This document shows, piece by piece, positions 6,379 to 10,538 of a stretch of DNA of 10,538 bases. The translations under genes were made by a program, and so were the position numbers. The notes under the pieces were generated by a model that ran no database searches, was not told where the DNA came from, and saw only the letters and a list, made by a program, of their open reading frames with translations. How positions within the stretch are numbered: position 1 is the stretch's first letter; each line of letters opens with the position of its first letter. The stretch is from Alloprevotella sp. (GTDB lineage Bacteria > Bacteroidota > Bacteroidia > Bacteroidales > Bacteroidaceae), in the NCBI GenBank assembly GCA_015259235.1, contig JABZGM010000064.1, positions 1-10,538 of the forward strand. The letters are read 5' to 3'.

Positions 6379-7173
6379 ATGATATCTCTTAGAAATATCC
6401 ATAAATCCTTTGGCAATCTCGAAGTGCTCAAAGGCATAGATCTCGACATCCAGAAAGGCGAGATGGTGAGTATCGTAGGTCCTTCGGGAGCGGGCAAGAC
6501 TACGCTCCTGCAAATCATGGGTACGCTCGATCGTCCCAACGAAGGCACGCTGACGATAGCCAACACTGATGTGACGCGCCTATCGTCTTCTGCCCTCTCC
6601 CACTTCAGAAATACCCACATCGGCTTCATTTTTCAGTTTCATCAGCTCCTTCCTGAGTTCACCGCGCTCGAAAATGTCATGATGCCCGCGCTCATCGCTG
6701 GGACTTCCAAGCGTGCTGCTCGCGAACGTGCCACTCAGCTTCTCGCCTATATGGGACTGGAAGATCGCGCGGAGCACAAGCCCGCTGCGCTTTCGGGTGG
6801 TGAAAAACAGCGTGTAGCAGCTGCACGTGCCTTGATGAATGAGCCAGACATCATCTTTGCCGACGAACCCACTGGTTCGCTCGACTCCAAAAATCGCGCA
6901 GAACTGCAGGAACTTTTTTTCCAACTGCGTCGTGATCTCGGACAAACTTTTGTCATCGTCACACACGATGAGGCCTTTGCACAGCAATGCGACCGCTGCA
7001 TCCACATGGTCGATGGAAGAATCTCGGATGAAGCCACCACTGAAATGCAGCAGACCAGTGAAGCATCCTTAGAGGCGGACGAAGATAACCATACTTCGAC
7101 AGATACCGAAGCAACCGCCGCGCTGCACCTTACTGCCCCTATGTCAGACTATCCCCTTAACCTTGCTGAATAA
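6379..7173 (+). CDS. lolD: LolD-type ABC transporter ATP-binding protein (lipoprotein release)
   Basis: A 264-residue ATPase of the MacB/LolD/FtsE class that powers release of outer-membrane lipoproteins from the inner membrane. Walker A is GPSGAGKT (34-41), the Q-loop is FQFHQL (85-90), the signature is LSGGEKQR (138-145), Walker B is IIFADEP (158-164, catalytic E163) and the switch His is H196 in VTHDE. The line FHQLLPEFTALENVMMPALIAG is typical of Bacteroidota LolD. The start is ATG 6379 (MISLRNIHKSFG); a TTG at 6358 would only add seven residues. The ATPase core ends near VDG (213), where relatives normally stop; about 50 further residues are acidic and Thr/Ser/Ala-rich, an unusual tail. 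No LolC/E permease is in view. It is followed after 12 bases by the S1-domain gene, so they are likely cotranscribed. Confidence 0.9.
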   Translation: MISLRNIHKSFGNLEVLKGIDLDIQKGEMVSIVGPSGAGKTTLLQIMGTLDRPNEGTLTIANTDVTRLSSSALSHFRNTHIGFIFQFHQLLPEFTALENVMMPALIAGTSKRAARERATQLLAYMGLEDRAEHKPAALSGGEKQRVAAARALMNEPDIIFADEPTGSLDSKNRAELQELFFQLRRDLGQTFVIVTHDEAFAQQCDRCIHMVDGRISDEATTEMQQTSEASLEADEDNHTSTDTEATAALHLTAPMSDYPLNLAE

Positions 7174-7185
7174 TCTCAACTTATC

Positions 7186-8025
7186 ATGATTAACATCGGA
7201 CAATTCAACACCCTCACCATCACGCGCTTCACCGATCATGGGGCTTATGTGGATGGTGGTGAAGTGGGAGAAATCCTAGTGCCTAAGGCCTATGTGACGA
7301 AGTCCATGCGTCCGGGCGATACGCTCGACCTTTTTGTCTATCTCGACCAATCGGAACGTTTGGTCGCTACTACGGAACAGCCGCTTGCCACGGTGGGCGA
7401 CTTTGCTTATCTCGAAGTGGCGTGGGTGAATGAGCATGGAGCTTTCCTGAATTGGGGTGTGATGAAAGATCTCTTCGTGCCGTTCCGTCAGCAAAAGCGC
7501 ACTATGGAGGTGGGAGAAAGCTACATTGTCTTTGTAGACATCGACGAAGAGACCGGTCGCCTCATGGCTACTGCCAAAATTGACAAACATCTCTATCCCG
7601 CTCGCGAACATTATTACCATCGTGGCGAAGAGGTGGATCTCCTCGTTTGGCAGCGCACGGAATTGGGGTTGAAGGTGATTGTGGACAATCGCCATGCTGG
7701 GTTGGTCTATAACGACCAACTCTTTGCTCCCGAGCCTAAGACGGGCGATCGCCTGCGTGGTACGGTGGTGAATGTCCGTCCCGATGGGCGCATCGATGTG
7801 TCGTTGCAACGTTTGGGTAAGAGCCGCTTCCGCGACTTTGCCGAGGTACTCTACGAAGAACTCCAAGCGGAGTCCGAAGGCTTCCTGCCTTTTACCGACA
7901 AATCTTCGTCCGACGACATCTCCGCTCGTTTTGGCGTGTCCAAAAAGACCTTCAAGCGCGCAGTCGGTACGCTCTATCGCGAAAAGAAAATAATACTCGA
8001 AGAGGGCGGTATTCGTAAGCGTTAA
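7186..8025 (+). CDS. S1-like RNA-binding protein of the CvfB family
   Basis: A 279-residue cytosolic protein with three S1-like OB folds and a C-terminal winged helix, the CvfB/YitL layout. First repeat about 1-63 (TRFTDHGAYVDGGEVGEILVPK), second about 67-130 (VAWVNEHGAFLNWGVMKDLFVP), third about 148-208 (GLVYNDQLF, GTVVNVRPDGRIDVSLQRLG). Residues about 217-277 form the winged helix (SDDISARFGVSKKTFKRAVGTLYREKKIIL). CvfB of Staphylococcus aureus binds RNA and affects virulence-gene expression; the role in Bacteroidota is not established, so only RNA binding is claimed. The start follows the lolD stop by 12 bases, indicating one operon. No strong terminator follows, only a weak hairpin at 8035-8047. 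Confidence 0.9.
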   Translation: MINIGQFNTLTITRFTDHGAYVDGGEVGEILVPKAYVTKSMRPGDTLDLFVYLDQSERLVATTEQPLATVGDFAYLEVAWVNEHGAFLNWGVMKDLFVPFRQQKRTMEVGESYIVFVDIDEETGRLMATAKIDKHLYPAREHYYHRGEEVDLLVWQRTELGLKVIVDNRHAGLVYNDQLFAPEPKTGDRLRGTVVNVRPDGRIDVSLQRLGKSRFRDFAEVLYEELQAESEGFLPFTDKSSSDDISARFGVSKKTFKRAVGTLYREKKIILEEGGIRKR

Positions 8026-8101
8026 AAGGTTTATCCTATAAGATAGGCTCTTATTTGAAGCAATAAATGAACGACAAAGACCAAGTGCAGTGAGAAATCA
8101 C

Positions 8102-8109
8102 TATATTTG
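8102..8109 (+). promoter_or_regulatory. -7 promoter element of the small membrane protein gene
   Basis: TATATTTG, a perfect TAnnTTTG match 31 bases before ATG 8141. The -33 region shows no TTTG. It also argues against the in-frame GTG at 8090 as a start, because that codon would lie upstream of the transcript. Confidence 0.5.
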
Positions 8110-8140
8110 TGTCTGTAAATTTGTAAACTTAGTCTTTATT

Positions 8141-8593
8141 ATGTCTGACCTCAACAAAGAAATTACTCAGGAGACTGCAAATGCTTCTACAGCTTCTGTG
8201 CAGAACAGCGATGTTCATTCTCAATCATCGCAGCCTAATGGCGAACAGCCTTACTGTGGGACTCCCCAACAACCGCAGTTTGCCGCTCAAACTCCTTATG
8301 GTGCGCCTGCCCCTCCACCTTATGGCGTTCCCTATCCCCAACCACGCCGAAGCAATGGCATAGGTACAGCAGGATTTGTGGTTACCCTGGTCAATATGTT
8401 CTTGGGCTTTATTCCCGTCGTCAATTTCCTGTGCATTATCCTTTGGCCTTTAGGCTTGATTCTCTCTATTATAGGGATGTTGAAAAGCCCGCGTGGTCTT
8501 GCCATTGCAGGTTTTGTGCTTTCTTTATTAGGAGTGATAGTGGTGCTTTTCTTCTTTATGCTTGGAGCTGGTGCTGCTTTGTTGGGAGCTTAG
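8141..8593 (+). CDS. Small two-helix membrane protein with Pro/Gln-rich N-terminus (DUF4190-like)
   Basis: A 150-residue protein of unknown function. Residues 1-35 are polar (Ser, Gln, Asn). Residues 36-70 are Pro/Tyr/Gly/Gln-rich with PYG-type repeats (TPYGAPAPPPYGVPYPQP). Two hydrophobic hairpin segments follow, about 76-113 (GFVVTLVNMFLGFIPVVNFLCIILWPLGLILSIIGM) and 120-148, joined by LKSPRG. The layout, disordered proline-rich head plus two helices with the loop K-x-P-R-G, is that of DUF4190 proteins. There is no signal peptide, so the head is probably cytosolic. It has its own -7 element and is likely transcribed alone. No function is proposed. Confidence 0.8.
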   Translation: MSDLNKEITQETANASTASVQNSDVHSQSSQPNGEQPYCGTPQQPQFAAQTPYGAPAPPPYGVPYPQPRRSNGIGTAGFVVTLVNMFLGFIPVVNFLCIILWPLGLILSIIGMLKSPRGLAIAGFVLSLLGVIVVLFFFMLGAGAALLGA

Positions 8594-8620
8594 TCCCTTC
8601 ATCACGAATCATTTTTTCTT

Positions 8621-8665
8621 GTATGCTCGTTTTTCATCGCCATCGTAGCCTGAGAAACGAGCATA
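8621..8665. repeat. Perfect 11-bp inverted repeat downstream of the small membrane protein gene
   Basis: TATGCTCGTTT (8621-8631) and AAACGAGCATA (8655-8665) are exact reverse complements, separated by 23 bases, with two more matches after one mismatch on the inside. No T run follows on either strand, so it is not a standard intrinsic terminator. It may be a Rho-type or processing structure, or a protein-binding palindrome. Confidence 0.7.
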
Positions 8666-8744
8666 GTTGTGCTAAGCTATGATAGTGTATGCAGAAAGAT
8701 GCTTTATGCTTCATCTAAGTGTAGCTATATCTTATTCTGCAAAG

Positions 8745-8788
8745 GAAACAAAAAGCTGGGACTATCCGTGAAGGGTAGTCCCAGCTTT
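8745..8788 (-). terminator. Intrinsic terminator of the purine permease gene
   Basis: Stem of about 16 bp, 8752-8767 with 8773-8788 (AAAGCTGGGACTA pairing with TAGTCCCAGCTTT, one wobble), loop GTGAA. On the minus strand the stem runs into CTTTTTGTTT. It lies about 125 bases past the permease stop. The plus strand reads CTTTGATTTT after the stem, so it may also stop leftward-to-rightward transcripts. Confidence 0.85.
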
Positions 8789-8823
8789 GATTTTATGGCT
8801 TTGCTTCTAGGAGCAATTCATCG

Positions 8824-8862
8824 TTCTTCGAGAGATACAACTGTGTTCTACGAGAGATACAA
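8824..8862. repeat. 17-base direct repeat, 22-base period
   Basis: TTCTTCGAGAGATACAA (8824-8840) recurs as TTCTACGAGAGATACAA (8846-8862), one mismatch. It sits in the 3' untranslated region of the permease transcript, between stop codon and terminator. Two copies only, so not an array. Confidence 0.75.
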
Positions 8863-8914
8863 TAGAATTCTATGCAAGATGAATGGGATGCTCCGAGATG
8901 AGCGACTGCGGCTA

Positions 8915-10240
8915 TTAGATACCAGCAGAGATGTCGAGAGCTTGCAACACGTAGCGTGCAACGAGCAGCGCAGAAATGATGTAGAGGGTGATGGACACTT
9001 GGTTGAAACGACCAGTGAGTACCTTAACGAGGGTATAGCTGATGAGACCCAATGCCATACCTTCTGCGATATTGTAGGTCAAGACCATGGTGAGCACCGT
9101 GATGAAGCTGGGAAGTGCTTCGGAGATGTCGAGCAAGTCAACGTCTTGGATAGAGCTCAGCATCAACACACCCACCAACACGAGTGCACCAGTGGTGGCT
9201 GCAGAGGGGATGAGCAAGAAGAGCGGAGAGAGGAAAAGCGCGAGGAGGAAGAAAATAGAGGTGGAGAAGGCTGTCATACCGGTGCGACCGCCTTCTGCAA
9301 TACCCGCAGAACTTTCCACGAAAGTGGTGACAGTGGATGTGCCGAGTGCTGCACCAACGCTGGTGGCAACGGCATCTGCCATCATAGCACCCTTGATGTT
9401 TTTCACATTGCCAGCTTCGTCCATCATTTCAGTCTTCGCAGCTGCACCAATCAAAGTGCCGATGGTGTTGAATATGTCGATGAAGACGAGCACCAAAATG
9501 GTGAGAATCATGTCGCCACTCAACACTTTGCTGAAGTCCATTTGCAAGAAAGTGGGAGCGATGCTGTGTGGCATACTGATGGGAGCGAAGTCAGCACCAA
9601 TTTTGGTAACTCCCAAAGGAATACCGATGAGGGTGCAGATGATGATGCTGTAGAAAAGCGCACCGCGCACGCGAAGTTTCATCAATACGGCACTCAAAAT
9701 GATGCCCAAGCAAGCCAAAGAGGAGGTAGCATTGAAGTGACCGAGCGAAACGAGTGTCGCTTCGTTGGCAACGATGATGCCCGAGTTTTTCAAACCCACA
9801 AAGGCGATGAAGAAACCGATACCCGCAGAAATGGCGAAGCGCAGGCTCTTAGGGATGCAGTTCACAATCTGTTCGCGTATATTGAAAGCTGTGAGCACAA
9901 TGAAGATGAGTCCTTCGATGAAGACAGCAGCGAGCGATTGTTGCCATGAGTAGCCCATGGTGAGGCAGAGGGTGAAGGCAAAGAAGGCGTTGATACCCAT
10001 GCCGGGAGCTTGTGCGAAGGGCAACTTCGCCATGAAGGCGATGAGGAGTGTGCCGATGGCAGAAGCCAAGGCGGTTGCCGTGAAGACAGCACCCTTGTCC
10101 ATACCAGTGTTAGCCAAAATGTCGGGGTTCACCGCAAGGATGTAGCCCATGGTGAGGAAGGTGGTGAGACCTGCCAACAACTCTGTGCGAAGATTGTGTT
10201 TTGTAGGATCAAAACCTACGAGGCGATAAAGGAATTGCAT
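8915..10240 (-). CDS. NCS2/AzgA-type purine permease (adenine/guanine/hypoxanthine)
   Basis: A 441-residue inner-membrane transporter importing a purine base with protons. Twelve or more hydrophobic segments fill the chain. The hallmark AzgA motifs are APGMGINAFFAFTLC (78-92), FIDIFNTIGTLIG (253-265) and TSTVTTFVESSAGIAEGGRTGMTA (301-324, with E309 and the GGRTG turn). This fits the PbuG/PbuO/GhxP/AdeP branch better than the UraA/XanQ branch; the exact base cannot be decided. Length is typical. The start is the ATG of MQFLYRLVGFDPTKHN; an upstream in-frame ATG at 10285 would add 15 residues (MALLIIHSLINHTFR) before the conserved beginning. It is monocistronic, with its own terminator. I found no purine-riboswitch sequence in the 224 bases upstream. 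Confidence 0.95.
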   Translation of the reverse strand: MQFLYRLVGFDPTKHNLRTELLAGLTTFLTMGYILAVNPDILANTGMDKGAVFTATALASAIGTLLIAFMAKLPFAQAPGMGINAFFAFTLCLTMGYSWQQSLAAVFIEGLIFIVLTAFNIREQIVNCIPKSLRFAISAGIGFFIAFVGLKNSGIIVANEATLVSLGHFNATSSLACLGIILSAVLMKLRVRGALFYSIIICTLIGIPLGVTKIGADFAPISMPHSIAPTFLQMDFSKVLSGDMILTILVLVFIDIFNTIGTLIGAAAKTEMMDEAGNVKNIKGAMMADAVATSVGAALGTSTVTTFVESSAGIAEGGRTGMTAFSTSIFFLLALFLSPLFLLIPSAATTGALVLVGVLMLSSIQDVDLLDISEALPSFITVLTMVLTYNIAEGMALGLISYTLVKVLTGRFNQVSITLYIISALLVARYVLQALDISAGI

Positions 10241-10361
10241 ACGAAATGTATGGTTGATGAGTGAATGAATAATCAAAAGTGCCACCAGCTAGCAAGATAG
10301 TGCTTGAAAGGGAGGAAGCCTATCCGCATTGATCTAGCCAATGAGAAGGAGAGAAAATCAG

Positions 10362-10403
10362 CAGCATTCCTGAGTAACTCATGGGAGCAGAGCAGGAATG
10401 CTG
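10362..10403 (-). terminator. Possible terminator of the right-edge gene
   Basis: CAGCATTCCTG (10362-10372) and CAGGAATGCTG (10393-10403) are a perfect 11-bp inverted repeat around a 20-base loop. On the minus strand the stem is followed by CTGATTTTC, a weak T run. It lies 62 bases past the stop of the right-edge gene and upstream of the permease, so a terminator between the two is the natural reading. Confidence 0.5.
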
Positions 10404-10464
10404 AGGAAAAAGAGTCTGAAAAATAGGGAAGTGAGAAAGGGAAGCTAGACTTATCTTTCAGAGA

Positions 10465-10538
10465 TTAGAAAGTCCACTTCACAGCAAGCGTGGGGTTCAC
10501 CGTGAGTTTGTCGCTAATAGCGAAATTGTGACTGATTT
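10465..10538 (-). CDS. C-terminal fragment of a probable outer-membrane beta-barrel protein (partial)
   Basis: The minus strand reads in one open frame from the window edge to a TAA at 10465-10467, giving 23 residues: ISHNFAISDKL then TVNPTLAVKWTF. Alternating polar and hydrophobic residues ending in a terminal Phe preceded by Trp-Thr resemble the last strand of an outer-membrane beta-barrel, the signal read by the Bam machinery. The start and most of the gene lie outside the window, so the family is not identifiable. It is in the same direction as the permease and separated from it by a hairpin. Confidence 0.55.
   Translation of the reverse strand, partial: ISHNFAISDKLTVNPTLAVKWTF

Larger units (their letters stand above)
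8594..8914. other. Gene-free stretch with inverted repeat, terminator and direct repeat
   Basis: 321 bases between the convergent small membrane protein gene and purine permease gene. It holds an 11-bp inverted repeat (8621-8665), a strong intrinsic terminator (8745-8788) and a 17-base direct repeat (8824-8862). A plus-strand reading frame entering here (from 8669) is antisense to the permease and reads like an antisense shadow. No RNA gene was recognised. Confidence 0.7.

Noticed and set aside
8669..9949. A 426-codon plus-strand reading frame overlapping the purine permease
   Set aside because: It is antisense to a clear AzgA-type permease. The translation is dominated by His, Glu, Asp and Cys with no fold, as expected from the complement of a membrane-protein gene.
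10241..10464. A purine riboswitch upstream of the purine permease
   Set aside because: I could not find the conserved purine-aptamer core or paired loops. The only clear structure is the palindrome at 10362-10403, better explained as the neighbouring gene's terminator.

Overview
This window looks like an ordinary chromosomal segment of a Bacteroidota bacterium, most likely order Bacteroidales (Prevotellaceae or Porphyromonadaceae-like; I cannot place it to genus). The evidence is the recurring Bacteroidota-type -7 promoter element TAnnTTTG in front of several genes, the absence of strong Shine-Dalgarno sequences, an OmpA protein with the long Pro-Ala linker typical of the group, and very Bacteroidales-like LolD, S1/CvfB-type and AzgA-type permease sequences. 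Base composition is roughly balanced, and coding density is high.

Layout, left to right. Minus strand: an OmpA-family outer-membrane protein (15-1109) with an unusually long, foldable leader (1110 to about 1417) behind a good promoter; then asd, aspartate-semialdehyde dehydrogenase (1579-2601), ended by a clear intrinsic terminator (1516-1538). Plus strand, divergent from asd: a Kef/CPA2-type cation:proton antiporter fused to two Usp-like cytosolic domains (2854-4875), then a Fur/PerR-family regulator (5086-5511). Between these two lies a striking pair of opposed heptanucleotide arrays (4866-4996) whose second unit supplies the antiporter's stop codon. A bidirectional terminator (5559-5592) separates the regulator from a convergent DEDDh 3'-5' exonuclease (5655-6146, minus). 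Divergent from the exonuclease is a probable two-gene operon: lolD (6379-7173) and an S1-domain RNA-binding protein of the CvfB type (7186-8025). A small Pro/Gln-rich two-helix membrane protein follows (8141-8593). After a 321-base gene-free stretch holding inverted and direct repeats and a strong terminator comes an AzgA-like purine permease (8915-10240, minus). At the right edge is the last 23 codons of another minus-strand gene, probably an outer-membrane beta-barrel.

Functionally this is a mosaic of housekeeping and envelope genes (cell-wall and amino-acid precursor synthesis, lipoprotein export, ion homeostasis, metal or peroxide sensing, purine uptake) and not one pathway. I see no phage, insertion sequence, CRISPR array, tRNA or rRNA. 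I found no convincing new multi-gene system. The most unusual items are the inverted heptad arrays, the structured ompA leader, an apparent loss of the conserved transport aspartate in the antiporter, and the acidic tail on LolD.
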